Assembly (NCBI RefSeq): GCF_014137945.1
Contig: NZ_JACGWX010000001.1
Location: 186,001 to 250,000 of the forward strand
Direction: 5' to 3'
Length of the DNA stretch: 64,000 nt
Origin: Microcella alkalica
Lineage (GTDB): Bacteria; Actinomycetota; Actinomycetes; Actinomycetales; Microbacteriaceae
Below are positions 26,668-35,597 of this stretch, piece by piece. The notes under the pieces are model-generated. The model had not been told where the DNA came from. It saw only the letters and a list, made by a program, of their open reading frames with translations, and searched no databases. Numbering within the stretch: position 1 is the stretch's first letter; the number at the start of each line of letters is the position of its first letter. The position numbers were made by a program, and so were the translations under genes.

Positions 26668-26749
26668 CGGCGAGCGGGTGACGCGCGGCCGCTGATCGTT
26701 TCGGGCGGCCGAACTGCGGCCCGGGCATCCGCCCTGGCACACTGACCGC

Positions 26750-27856
26750 GTGAGCCAGGCGACGCGCCCCGATGAGCCGAGCCGCGCCGAGATGCGGCGC
26801 TGGCGGCGCTACCTCGCCGACGAGCGCGCCGAGGCCGCCGTCTACCGCGACCTCGCCCGTCGGCGCACGGGCGAGGAGCGCGCGATCCTGCTCGCCCTCG
26901 CCGACGCCGAGGGCCGTCATGAGGCGCACTGGATGTCGCTCCTGGGGGAGCACGCGGCGCGCGTTCCCGCCGTCTCGCTCCGCACGCGCATCCTGGGCTT
27001 CTTCGCCAGGCGCTTCGGAAGCGTCTTCGTTCTCGCCCTCGCGCAGCGAGCCGAGTCCCGCTCGCCGTACGAGTCGGACGCGCACGCGACGCCCGCGATG
27101 GCCGCCGACGAGCGGATCCACCAGGAGGTGGTCCGCGGGCTCGCCGCGCGGGGTCGCGTGCGGCTGGCGGGCACGTTCCGGGCCGCGGTGTTCGGCGCGA
27201 ACGATGGGCTCGTCTCGAACCTCGCCCTCGTGCTCGGGATCGGCGCGACCGGCGTCTCGGCGACGACCGTGCTGTTCACCGGGATCGCGGGCCTTCTCGC
27301 GGGCGCCCTGTCGATGGGAGCGGGGGAGTACGTGTCGGTGCGCTCGCAGCGGGAGCTGCTCGCCGCATCCTCGCCCGACCCCGATGCGCACACGGCTGTG
27401 CCGCACCTCGACGTCGATGCCAACGAGCTCGCTCTCGTCTATAGGGCGAGGGGGATGACCGAGGAGGAGGCGCTCGATCACGCGCGCGCGGTCGTCGCCG
27501 AGTACGATCCCGCCGTAGCGTCTGCGCGCGCCGCCGAGCTCCGCGAGCTCGGGGCCGCGGCCGAGGGCCACGAGGAGATCGGCTCGGCGTGGGGGGCAGC
27601 GGCGTCGAGCTTCAGCTTCTTCGCCAGCGGCGCGATCATCCCCGTCATCCCTTACCTGCTGGGGCTCACGGGGCTTGCGGCGGTCGTGACTGCGGCGGTT
27701 CTGGTCGGCATCGCGCTGCTCGTGACCGGCACGATCGTGGGCGTGCTCTCGGGCGCCTCGCCGTGGCGGAGGGCTTTCCGTCAACTCGCGATCGGCTACG
27801 GAGCCGCTGCCGCGACCTACGCTCTGGGCCTCGCCTTCGGAACGACTATCGCCTGA
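26750..27856 (+). CDS. VIT1/CCC1-family Fe/Mn transporter with N-terminal rubrerythrin-like domain
   Basis: 368 residues from GTG at 26750. The N-terminal ~120 residues form a ferritin-like helical domain (LADERAEAAVYRDLARR, then DAEGRHEAHWMSLL, with the Glu and ExxH metal ligands). The C-terminal VIT1 domain has five membrane helices with FRAAVFGANDGLVSNLALVL and SMGAGEYVSVRSQRELL, then the cytosolic metal-binding loop. Likely exports iron or manganese across the cytoplasmic membrane, with the ferritin-like domain as sensor or gate (established for the bacterial MbfA type; inferred here). Confidence 0.9.
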   Translation: MSQATRPDEPSRAEMRRWRRYLADERAEAAVYRDLARRRTGEERAILLALADAEGRHEAHWMSLLGEHAARVPAVSLRTRILGFFARRFGSVFVLALAQRAESRSPYESDAHATPAMAADERIHQEVVRGLAARGRVRLAGTFRAAVFGANDGLVSNLALVLGIGATGVSATTVLFTGIAGLLAGALSMGAGEYVSVRSQRELLAASSPDPDAHTAVPHLDVDANELALVYRARGMTEEEALDHARAVVAEYDPAVASARAAELRELGAAAEGHEEIGSAWGAAASSFSFFASGAIIPVIPYLLGLTGLAAVVTAAVLVGIALLVTGTIVGVLSGASPWRRAFRQLAIGYGAAAATYALGLAFGTTIA

Positions 27857-27933
27857 TCAGGGCCGGTTTCGGGTCACAGCTAGCCACGCGGCTCCCAGGG
27901 GTTCTCCAGGTTCGCACGCGCACTCTGGTATAG

Positions 27934-27985
27934 CGGCTCCGACAGCCGTAGGGGAGAGCATCCCCGGTCCGATGACATCGACCGG
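27934..27985 (+). promoter_or_regulatory. Structured leader candidate upstream of M23 peptidase gene
   Basis: Three hairpins follow one another: CGGCT/AGCCG (27934-27948), GGGGA/TCCCC (27951-27965) and CCGGTcCGATG/CATCGACCGG (27964-27985). The last two share two bases and so could be mutually exclusive. No Rfam class was matched by eye. Confidence 0.35.
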
Positions 27986-28109
27986 GTGCGGTGCGATGAC
28001 CTCCTGCCGCCGGCTCAACTGATCTGGTGCGAATGCGCAACGACGTGCACAGCCCGTATTCGATCAGCGCCACCTTCCGGCCGCTGCCACGAGAAAAGCC
28101 CCACGCTCC

Positions 28110-28823
28110 ATGCCCCCTTCGTTCCACCGTTCCCGCCTGCGCGCCGTCGTGCGCCCCTCGCCCTTCCTCCCCGCTCGCGCGATCGATCCCGTCCACCTGC
28201 GCGAGCAGGTGCTCGCGATCGCCGTCGCGGTCGCCGCCGCGTCTGTGCTCGCCGGCAACGGCGTCGCCGCCATCGGCTCGACGCTCGACGAGGAGCAGCG
28301 CACCGCTGCACTCCCGCGCCCGCAGTCGTATTCCGTGAGCGCTGCCGCGCCGATCGCCCCAGCCCTGCGCGAGGACTTCACCGTCACGTGGACGCCCCCC
28401 GTCGTCTACCCGCTCGGCCCCGGGGCGGAGCAGACGGACGGCTTCGGCCACCGCATCGCCCCCTGCCCCGGATGCTCGACCGACCACAAGGGCGTCGACT
28501 GGACCCCGGGCGAAGGCACGCCCGTCGGCAGCATCGCCGACGGCGTCGTCACCGCGGTCGGCTACGACGGCACCTTCGGGCTCCGGGTCGAGATCGAGCA
28601 CGTCATCGATGGGCAGGCCGTGACCACGCTCTCCGCCCACCTGCAGGACGGCTCGGTCCCGGTTTCCGTCGATCAGACGGTCGAGGTCGGTCAGCTCATC
28701 GGTGCGGTGGGGTCCACCGGCCAGAGCACGGGGCCCCACCTGCACTTCGAGATTCACGTGGGCGGGGCGCCGATCAACCCGGTGCCGTGGCTTGCGGAGA
28801 ACGTTCGCACCGAGCCCCGCTGA
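28110..28823 (+). CDS. M23 family metallopeptidase (cell-wall endopeptidase)
   Basis: 237 residues. A membrane/signal segment at ~33-52 (VLAIAVAVAAASVLAGNG) places the catalytic domain outside the cell. The LytM-type zinc site is complete: His126 and Asp130 in DHKGVDW, His212 in HLHFE, with catalytic His177 (SAHLQDG) and His210. GSTGQSTGPHLHFEIHV is the standard end of the domain. Probably cuts peptidoglycan cross-links. The upstream 250 bp carry possible regulatory hairpins. Confidence 0.9.
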   Translation: MPPSFHRSRLRAVVRPSPFLPARAIDPVHLREQVLAIAVAVAAASVLAGNGVAAIGSTLDEEQRTAALPRPQSYSVSAAAPIAPALREDFTVTWTPPVVYPLGPGAEQTDGFGHRIAPCPGCSTDHKGVDWTPGEGTPVGSIADGVVTAVGYDGTFGLRVEIEHVIDGQAVTTLSAHLQDGSVPVSVDQTVEVGQLIGAVGSTGQSTGPHLHFEIHVGGAPINPVPWLAENVRTEPR

Positions 28824-28931
28824 GGCGACGACCGAACCGAAGTACGGTCGACTCCGAATCTCAGGTGCTTAGACTGACGCTCAGCCGCGATGCCGCGGCG
28901 CGCGTCAACCGGATCACCGAGGAGACAACCA

Positions 28932-30395
28932 GTGTCGATCGCCGCTTTCGCCCGACGGATCGAGCTGCAGACGCGGCCCATCCACCCCGAGACGCAGGCC
29001 GCGCTCGACAAGCGCTGGGCCGAGCTCCCCGAGCACGCGAAGACGCCCGAGCAGCTGCTCGGCAAGTGCGCCGTCGGCTGCGAGGGCACGCATGGCGTGT
29101 TCCCGAAGTGCAACCTGACGTGCTCACCCTGCTACCACTCGGCCGACGCCAACAAGGTGCGCATCGACGGCGACCACACCGTGACCGAGGTCACCAAGCA
29201 GATGGCCCTGCTGCGGCAGGTCCGCGGCCCGCGCGCGCACGCCCAGCTCATCGGCGGCGAGGTCAGCCTCCTGCCGCCCAAGGCGCACCGCGACACGCTC
29301 AAGGCCATGCGCGCGGTCGGCCGCGAGCCGATGTCGATGACGCACGGCGACTTCGACTACGACTACCTGCTGGATGTCGTGCTCGACGACGACGGGAAGC
29401 CTGCTTTCCAGAAGGTGTCGTTCGCCGCGCACTTCGACTCGCTCATGCGCGGTCGTCGCGGCGCCGTCCGCCCCCGCAGCGAGGCCGAGCTCAACCCGTT
29501 CCGCGAGAAGTTCGTCGACATGTTCATCGACCTCGAGAAGCAGACGGGCGTGAAGTCGTACCTCGCGCACAACATGACTGTGACGCCGACCAACCTCGAC
29601 GAGGTCGAGCAGGTGACGCGCGACGTGCTCGGCATGCGCTACGACATGATGTCGTTCCAGCCTGCGGCCTTCATCGGCGACGACCGCCGCTGGAAGGAGA
29701 ACTTCGAAGAGGTCACGATCGACGCGGTGTGGGATCGCATCGAAGCCGGCGCGGGGCAGACGCTCCCGCATAAGGCCGTGCAGTTCGGTGACCCGCGCTG
29801 CAATCGTCACACGGTCGGCGTCATGGTCGACGGTCGCTTCGCTTCGGTGCTCGATGCCGACGAGCCGAAGGACATCGCGGCCCGCGACCGCTTCCTCAAG
29901 CACTACGGCGGCATGATCTTCGGCGACATCCCGCGGTGGGCGCTCACCGTGAAGGTCATCCGAGCGATCCTCAGCCACCCGCAGGACCTCCCGCCGCTCA
30001 TCGGACTCATGAGCCGCATCGTCAAGCGCGGCGGCGGCGTGCGCCAGGTCATCCGGGCCGCCCGCACGGGCAAGGTGAGCTTCAAGACCTTCGTCGTGCA
30101 CAACTTCATGGACGCCGAGCAGGTCAAGCCCGCGTGGGACATGATGAAGAAGGGCATCGTCGCCGGTGACCCGAAGCTCAAGGAGACCCAGGAGCGCCTC
30201 GGGGCATGCATGTACGCGATGAGCCACCCGGAGACGGGCGAGCTCGTCCCGGCGTGCGCTCAGCACTCCGTGCTCGACCCGATCGAGAACATCGGCCTGC
30301 GCACGCTGCTTCCGCTCGAGCCGAAGAGCGAGCGCCGCACGGGCATCTCGAACGGCAAGGCCGACGAGCTCGTCTCCGACGGCTCGCGCTGGTAG
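28932..30395 (+). CDS. Radical SAM protein
   Basis: 487 residues from GTG at 28932 (GGAG upstream). The cluster-binding motif CxxxCxxC is at Cys60, Cys64 and Cys67 (KCNLTCSPCYH), followed by the region for SAM binding (QLIGGEVSLLP, the GGE motif). More cysteines occur earlier (KCAVGCEGT, residues 46 and 50) and near the end (GACMYAM, PACAQHS), which may hold a second cluster. Reaction and substrate cannot be told. Ends before an inverted repeat. Confidence 0.88.
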   Translation: MSIAAFARRIELQTRPIHPETQAALDKRWAELPEHAKTPEQLLGKCAVGCEGTHGVFPKCNLTCSPCYHSADANKVRIDGDHTVTEVTKQMALLRQVRGPRAHAQLIGGEVSLLPPKAHRDTLKAMRAVGREPMSMTHGDFDYDYLLDVVLDDDGKPAFQKVSFAAHFDSLMRGRRGAVRPRSEAELNPFREKFVDMFIDLEKQTGVKSYLAHNMTVTPTNLDEVEQVTRDVLGMRYDMMSFQPAAFIGDDRRWKENFEEVTIDAVWDRIEAGAGQTLPHKAVQFGDPRCNRHTVGVMVDGRFASVLDADEPKDIAARDRFLKHYGGMIFGDIPRWALTVKVIRAILSHPQDLPPLIGLMSRIVKRGGGVRQVIRAARTGKVSFKTFVVHNFMDAEQVKPAWDMMKKGIVAGDPKLKETQERLGACMYAMSHPETGELVPACAQHSVLDPIENIGLRTLLPLEPKSERRTGISNGKADELVSDGSRW

Positions 30396-30460
30396 GTCGC
30401 TCGTCGCTGCCCCGCGCGACGCCCGCGGCCCCGCACCGCAGCGCCGAGGCGCCGCACGAA

Positions 30461-30520
30461 TGCACGGGTTTGTGGCGAGTGTTCGGAAAAGTTCGGGCTC
30501 ACCCGCCACAAACCCGCGCA
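30461..30520. repeat. REP-like imperfect inverted repeat
   Basis: Two 21-nt arms (30461-30481 and 30500-30520) with 19 of 21 positions complementary; core CGGGTTTGTGGCG. The 18-base loop contains TTCGG twice. It lies between convergent genes (radical SAM and ABC ATPase), so it could be a bidirectional terminator or a dispersed repeat. Confidence 0.65.
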
Positions 30521-30538
30521 CTCGCGAGGGGAGCAGGG

Positions 30539-31633
30539 TCAGCCTGCGACGACCGTGCAGGCCGACCGCGGGATGAGCGCCGTCGCGCGCTCGCCGATCG
30601 CAAGCGGACGGCTCGCAGGAACCTCGGCGGTCAAGCGGGGGCCGTCGACTGACCCGGCCGGAGCATCCGCTGCCTGATCGGTGAGCGCGAGCGCGAGCTC
30701 GGCCCGCGGTCCGCGCGCGCGTCGTTCAGCGACCACGACGTCGACCGCGACGAACCCCTCGGGGGCGGATGCTCCCGCCGCGGCCACCTGGACGGCCTCC
30801 TGCCGGACGACGAGCACGCCCGCACCATCGGCCCACGTCTCGCCCGCGGGAGCAGCGACCCGGCCGATCGCGGACTCGTGCACCCCGTCGCGGACGACCC
30901 CGGCGAGCTCGATGCGCCCGCCCATGAGGCGCGACACGTCTAGCGACACGGGCCGCGTGTAGAGCCGCTCGACGACATCGTGCTGCAGCAGGCGCCCGCG
31001 CTTCAGCAGCGCGACGCGATCGGCGACGATCGCCGCCTCGTCGCGGTCGTGCGTGACCATGACGACGGTCGGGGCGACCTGGGCGCGGATGGCCGCGAGC
31101 AGCGCGTGCATGTCGGAGCGCAGCTCCGGGTCGAGGGCGCTGAACGGCTCGTCGAGCAGCAGCACGCGGGGCCGGGCAGCGAGGGCCCGCGCGAGCGCGA
31201 CACGCTGCTCCTGCCCGCCCGAGAGGGCGGTGACGGGGCGCGACCCGAAGCCCGCGAGCTGCACGAGCTCGAGGAACTGGGTCGCATCCGCCCGCGCCTC
31301 GCGCTTGGACTGCCCGGCGACGGTCGCGGCGAACGCGACGTTGTCGAGCACGCTCAGGTGCGGGAAGAGCAGGGGCCGCTGGAAGACCATCGCCATGCCG
31401 CGGCGCTCGGGGGCGAGGCCGGCGACGTCGGCTCCGTCGACGAGGATGCGGCCCGAGCTCGGAACGTCGAGCCCCGCGATCGAGCGCAGCACGGTCGACT
31501 TGCCCGAGCCGGACGGCCCGAGGATGGCGAGGCACTCGCCGGGCGCGACGGAGAAGGAGACGGCGTCGACTGCGGCGTGATCCGCCCCGTCGAAGGTCTT
31601 CGTCAGGGCGTCGAGGGCGAGGGAGGCGCTCAT
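30539..31633 (-). CDS. ABC transporter ATP-binding protein (YnjD-like)
   Basis: 364 residues. The nucleotide-binding domain has Walker A LGPSGSGKST (~39-48), Q-loop VFQRPLLFPHL, signature LSGGQEQRVALARAL, Walker B VLLLDEPFSALD and the H-loop VTHD. A ~120-residue C-terminal TOBE-like regulatory part follows, as in Fe3+, thiamine and spermidine importers. The ATG overlaps the permease stop (ATGA). It powers the two permeases upstream in the operon. Confidence 0.92.
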   Translation of the reverse strand: MSASLALDALTKTFDGADHAAVDAVSFSVAPGECLAILGPSGSGKSTVLRSIAGLDVPSSGRILVDGADVAGLAPERRGMAMVFQRPLLFPHLSVLDNVAFAATVAGQSKREARADATQFLELVQLAGFGSRPVTALSGGQEQRVALARALAARPRVLLLDEPFSALDPELRSDMHALLAAIRAQVAPTVVMVTHDRDEAAIVADRVALLKRGRLLQHDVVERLYTRPVSLDVSRLMGGRIELAGVVRDGVHESAIGRVAAPAGETWADGAGVLVVRQEAVQVAAAGASAPEGFVAVDVVVAERRARGPRAELALALTDQAADAPAGSVDGPRLTAEVPASRPLAIGERATALIPRSACTVVAG

Positions 31634-32535
31634 GGCGAGCCTTTCGGGGATCGGCTGGGCGTCGGAGCGGCGAGGCGCCCGCCCGCGTAGCGGCGGCCGA
31701 ATCGGCCGAGGGCGAGCAGGAGCAGCAGGGGCGGGATGATCGCGCTCACCGAGAGCACCGCGACGACGGCGTCGTTGCCGACTCCCGCCGCGAACGCGCC
31801 CACGAGCAGCGGCAGCGTGACGAGCGTGCCGCCGCCGACGAGGACGGTAACGACGTAGTCGCTCCAGCCGACGAGGAAGGCGAGGAATGCGGCGCGCGCG
31901 AGCCCTGGGGCGACGAGCGGCAGGTGCACGCGAGCGAGCACGTGAGCGCGCGAGGCGCCGAGCGTGCGGGCCTCCTCCTCGAAGGCGATGTCGTGGGCGG
32001 CGTAGGCGACGCGCATCGTGTAGACGGTGTACGGCAGCGCGGCCGCGACGAGCAGCAGGAGCACCGCGATCGTCGCCGGCACGCGCGCCCGCAGCAGCAC
32101 GATCGTGAGCCCCATCACGGCGACGAAGGCGGGGAGGGCGAGCGGTGCCAGCAGGATGCCGCTCACGAGCCGCGGCGCGGGCACGCGTCCGAACGTCAGT
32201 GCGCGCGCCGCGAGGGCCCCGAGAGGCGTCGCGATGGCCGCGACAGCGAGCCCGAGCAGGATCGACCGGCCGAACGCCGGTACGCCGCCCTGAGCGAGGG
32301 CCTGGGCGAGCCCGTCGAATCCCCACTCGGTCGGCAGCGGCGAGGGGAAGGACCACCGGTTCGCGACCGACCAGATGAGCAGCGGCACGACCGGGAGCGC
32401 GAACCACAGCGCGAGCAGCGCCGCGACGCCGATGCGCACGATCCGCCCGACCGGGCGCGGGCGCATGAGTCCGCGCGAGCGCGTCGTGCGGGGATCGGGC
32501 GTGATCCGCTGCCCGTACGGGATCATCATCGCCAC
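31630..32535 (-). CDS. ABC transporter permease, second
   Basis: 301 residues with six membrane helices and the EAA loop (FEEEARTLGASRAHVLARVHLP), the contact point for the ATPase. Type I importer permease. The start is GTG at 32535; ATGs lie two and three codons in. It is 22 bases behind the first permease and overlaps the ATPase gene by four bases. The two permeases match the two halves of the double permease YnjC. Confidence 0.88.
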   Translation of the reverse strand: MAMMIPYGQRITPDPRTTRSRGLMRPRPVGRIVRIGVAALLALWFALPVVPLLIWSVANRWSFPSPLPTEWGFDGLAQALAQGGVPAFGRSILLGLAVAAIATPLGALAARALTFGRVPAPRLVSGILLAPLALPAFVAVMGLTIVLLRARVPATIAVLLLLVAAALPYTVYTMRVAYAAHDIAFEEEARTLGASRAHVLARVHLPLVAPGLARAAFLAFLVGWSDYVVTVLVGGGTLVTLPLLVGAFAAGVGNDAVVAVLSVSAIIPPLLLLLALGRFGRRYAGGRLAAPTPSRSPKGSP

Positions 32536-32557
32536 GGGCAGCTCACCACCACGGTGA

Positions 32558-33457
32558 TCACTTCCACAGCGGCGTGCGCCGCAGCATGGCCATGCCGATC
32601 GCGACGACGAGCAGCGAGACGAGCGTCGTCACGACCGCGACCGCGGCCGCTTCGGGCCGCGAGGTGAGCGTGATCGAGGTGAACAGCCGGAAGGCGAGCA
32701 CGGGAAGCGGCTCGGGGTACGGCCGGCCGAGCAGCCAGGCGACCTCGTACGAGCCGAGCGTGTAGACGAAGATGATGATCGCGCTGACGATGACCGCGGG
32801 CGTCGCGAGTGGGATGACGACGTGCCGCAGGCGGCGGGCGCGGGATGCGCCGAGCAGGGCCGCGGTCTCGTCGTAGCGGGCGACGCGCGTGGCGAGCACG
32901 CCGGCGACGACGAGCGCGACGAACGCCGATTCCTTCCACGTGTACTCGAGGACGACCGCGACCCACCACGGCCCGCCCACGAGGTCGGGCCACACCGCGG
33001 ACGGAATGCCGAACAGTCGCGGGATGAGCCCAGAGTCGGCGATGAGCAACCCGATCGACGCCGCCCCCACGAGGTGCGGAATGGGGATCGTCAGCGCGCT
33101 CAGCGCCGCGACCACGCGACCCGTCGTGCGCCCCTGCGTGATGATGATCGCCGCCGCGAGCCCGATGACGCACGACAGCACGGTCGACGCCGTCGCGATG
33201 CCGAGGGACAGCGCGAGGCCCGTGAGCAGCTCGTCGCCGTTGGCGACGTAGGCGTCGAGAGAGAATTCGGCCTCGCCGACCAGCGGAAGCAGGCCGACGC
33301 TCTGGATCACGGACATCCCGATGCCGCCGACGACGACGAACCCCGCGATCAGGAGGGCGGGCGCGACGAAGGCGAGCGCCATCCAGCGGTCACGAGCGGC
33401 GGATGCCCGGGGCCGGGCGCGCGCGATCGCGGCGCCCGGCCCCGGGATCGGCAGCAT
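32558..33457 (-). CDS. ABC transporter permease, first
   Basis: 299 residues with six helices, a Pro/Ala/Arg-rich N-terminal cytoplasmic lead, the helix-1 region MALAFVAPALLIAGFVVVGG and an EAA-type loop (YDETAALLGASRARRLRHVV). Follows the binding-protein gene after 14 bases. Together with the second permease it forms the membrane channel of the importer. Confidence 0.88.
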   Translation of the reverse strand: MLPIPGPGAAIARARPRASAARDRWMALAFVAPALLIAGFVVVGGIGMSVIQSVGLLPLVGEAEFSLDAYVANGDELLTGLALSLGIATASTVLSCVIGLAAAIIITQGRTTGRVVAALSALTIPIPHLVGAASIGLLIADSGLIPRLFGIPSAVWPDLVGGPWWVAVVLEYTWKESAFVALVVAGVLATRVARYDETAALLGASRARRLRHVVIPLATPAVIVSAIIIFVYTLGSYEVAWLLGRPYPEPLPVLAFRLFTSITLTSRPEAAAVAVVTTLVSLLVVAIGMAMLRRTPLWK

Positions 33458-33471
33458 TCTTCCCGGCTCGC

Positions 33472-34719
33472 CTACTGCGTGAGCACGAGTCGGCGCCACT
33501 CCTCGTCGATCGGCGTCACCCACGCCGATGCGAGCTCGGGGTTGGCGTTCTCGCTCAGCACGTCGTACGTCGGGACGACCGGCGACTCGGGCAGCGCGTC
33601 GAACAGCGCGCGGTCGTCGGCCTCGAGGCGGTCGAGGTCGAGCACCGTGAACTGGCCCCACACGTCGGGCTCGGCCTTCGCCGCCTGCTGCTCGGGCGAG
33701 AGCGACAGGTTCGCGACGACCATCGCGCCGGCCTTGCTGCCGGAGGTCGAGGCGAGACCGAGGAAGCTCGCGTTGCCGACCGTGCCCTCGTCGAGCGTCA
33801 GCACCTTCGTGCCTGCGGGGTAGGTGCCGTCCGCGACGAGCTGCGTGAGCGTCGCGGGGCCGTAGGTCATCGTGAAGTCGACCTCGCCGTTCGCGAACAG
33901 CTCGTTGAGCTCGTTCGAGTTCTGCGGGTAGGTCGTGCCCTCGCGCCAGAGGAACGGCCCGAGATCCTGCAGCTCCTCGAAGAGGGCCGGGGTCAGCTCG
34001 GCGAAGTCGTCCTCGCTGTAGGCGAGAGGAACGTTCTCGTAGCCGCCGTTGACGCTGTAGAGCACCTCGCGCACGAAGACGGAGCCCGTGAAGTCCGGCG
34101 GTGCCGGGTAGGTGAATCGGCCCGGGTTCGCGCGCGCCCAGTCGAGCAGCTCGTCGAGGCTCGACGGCACGTCGGTCACGGTGTCGCTGTTGTATACGAA
34201 CGTGAACTGAGCCTTGTGCCAGGGGGCCTCGCAGCCGTCGACGGGCGTGCCGAAGTCGTCCAGGAGCAGCGGGTCGTCGGGGTCGGTGAGCTCCATGTTG
34301 GGCAGCAGGTCCGTCCAGCCGCACTCCCACGCGCCGGCCTCCTTGCCGGTGCCGAAGTTGTTGCCGTTGACCCAGACGAGGTCGACCTCGCCGTCGGTCT
34401 CGCCGGCCTGCACCTCGCTGAGGATGCGGTTGAGGGCGTCGGGCGTGTCGACGATCGGGACCTGCTCGAGCGTGACGCCGAGCTCGGCGGCGGCCGGGAT
34501 GAGCACGGTGTTGACGTAGTCGTTGCCCTGCTCGTCGCCGCCGTACATCCAGAGCTTGACGGTCTGGCCCTCAGCGGCCTCCAGCACCTCCTCCCACGAG
34601 TCGTACTGCTGGTCGTCGCTGCCGGCGGCGGGCTCGGCCGAGCAGGCGGCGAGCGAGGCGACGAGGCCGAGCGCGAGGGCGCCGGCGACGGCTCCTCGAC
34701 GCAGGGGGATGCGGTGCAT
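33472..34719 (-). CDS. ABC transporter substrate-binding lipoprotein (YnjB-like)
   Basis: 415 residues. Signal peptide with lipobox LAAC (residues ~22-25), then a bilobed binding protein: WMYGGDEQGNDYVNTVLIPA, VDLVWVNGNNFGTGKEAG, SNELNELFANGEVDFTMTYG and the C-terminal SAWVTPIDEEWRRLVLTQ. These strings resemble YnjB of the ynjBCD system, whose substrate is not firmly known. Mature protein anchored outside the membrane. First gene of the four-gene importer operon; no TPP or other riboswitch seen in the 160 bp before it. Confidence 0.88.
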   Translation of the reverse strand: MHRIPLRRGAVAGALALGLVASLAACSAEPAAGSDDQQYDSWEEVLEAAEGQTVKLWMYGGDEQGNDYVNTVLIPAAAELGVTLEQVPIVDTPDALNRILSEVQAGETDGEVDLVWVNGNNFGTGKEAGAWECGWTDLLPNMELTDPDDPLLLDDFGTPVDGCEAPWHKAQFTFVYNSDTVTDVPSSLDELLDWARANPGRFTYPAPPDFTGSVFVREVLYSVNGGYENVPLAYSEDDFAELTPALFEELQDLGPFLWREGTTYPQNSNELNELFANGEVDFTMTYGPATLTQLVADGTYPAGTKVLTLDEGTVGNASFLGLASTSGSKAGAMVVANLSLSPEQQAAKAEPDVWGQFTVLDLDRLEADDRALFDALPESPVVPTYDVLSENANPELASAWVTPIDEEWRRLVLTQ

Positions 34720-34880
34720 GGGAACTCCAGGAGGCTCGGGACCCCGACCGCGGCGGCGGGGTCGTCTGCGTGAGTGACGCGGTGGTGGGTGGTGGTGCGG
34801 TGGATGCAGCGATGATCGGCCCCGCGGCCGTGATGCCGTTGCCGGGGTAGTCGCCTACGGCCGACTCTAGACTGACCGCG

Positions 34881-35597
34881 ATGACACCCCGCTCAGGCTT
34901 CCCCGCCGCGAGTCGAGCCCGGCCCGCTCGCCGCGGTGTCGTGGTGCGCGCCGTCGCTCTCGGGTTATTCGTCGCCGTCGCCGTCGCGGTTGGGGTGCTC
35001 GTGCCGCTTCCCTCGGTCGACGAGATCAGAGAGGCAGTCGCCGAGCTCGGCGCATGGGGCGGCTTCGCCCTGGCGCTCGCCTACGCGCTCGTGACCCTCA
35101 CACCGGCTCCGAAGAACGTCTTCTCGATCGCGGCCGGCCTCGCCTTCGGATTCTGGACGGCGCTGCTCTGGGTCTACCTGGGCGCGCTGCTCGGCGCGGC
35201 GGTCGCCTTCGCGCTCGGACGCGCGCTCGGCCGCGACGCCGTGGAGCGCTTCACCGGCGCTCGCGTCGCCCGCCTCGACGATCTTCTCGCCCGCCGCGGA
35301 CTGCTCGCCGTCCTCGGCGCTCGCCTCGTCCCCGTCGTTCCGTTCACGGTGATCAACTACACCGCGGGTCTCACAGCCGTCCGTCGTCGCGACTACGCGC
35401 TCGGCACGGCGCTCGGCATCATCCCGGGAACGGTCGCCTACGTCGCCCTCGGAGCCTTCGGCCTCGAGCTCGGCTGGCCAGTATGGGCTGCGCTCGGCGT
35501 GCTCGGCGCGCTCACGCTCGCGGGCGCCGTCGTCGCGTGGCGCGGTCGCGGCGGCGGCATGGATGCCCGTCGCGCCACCCGCGAGGAGCGCGCCTGA
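34881..35597 (+). CDS. TVP38/TMEM64 family membrane protein
   Basis: 238 residues, SNARE-associated/DedA-superfamily membrane protein with about five helices. Family features are GGFALALAYALVTLTPAPKN, FSIAAGLAFGFWTALLWVYL, the conserved basic/Gly loop GRALGRDAVERF and ARLVPVVPFTVINYTAGL. Possible lipid scramblase or ion-coupled transporter by family. Stop and the next start overlap by one base (TGATG), so it is coupled to a phospholipid-synthesis type gene. Confidence 0.9.
   Translation: MTPRSGFPAASRARPARRGVVVRAVALGLFVAVAVAVGVLVPLPSVDEIREAVAELGAWGGFALALAYALVTLTPAPKNVFSIAAGLAFGFWTALLWVYLGALLGAAVAFALGRALGRDAVERFTGARVARLDDLLARRGLLAVLGARLVPVVPFTVINYTAGLTAVRRRDYALGTALGIIPGTVAYVALGAFGLELGWPVWAALGVLGALTLAGAVVAWRGRGGGMDARRATREERA

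Noticed and set aside
27857-28109. c-di-AMP (ydaO) riboswitch upstream of the M23 gene
   Set aside because: Some short words resemble parts of the consensus, but their order and the core GGGxGA/GAA elements do not fit. Kept only as an unnamed structured leader.
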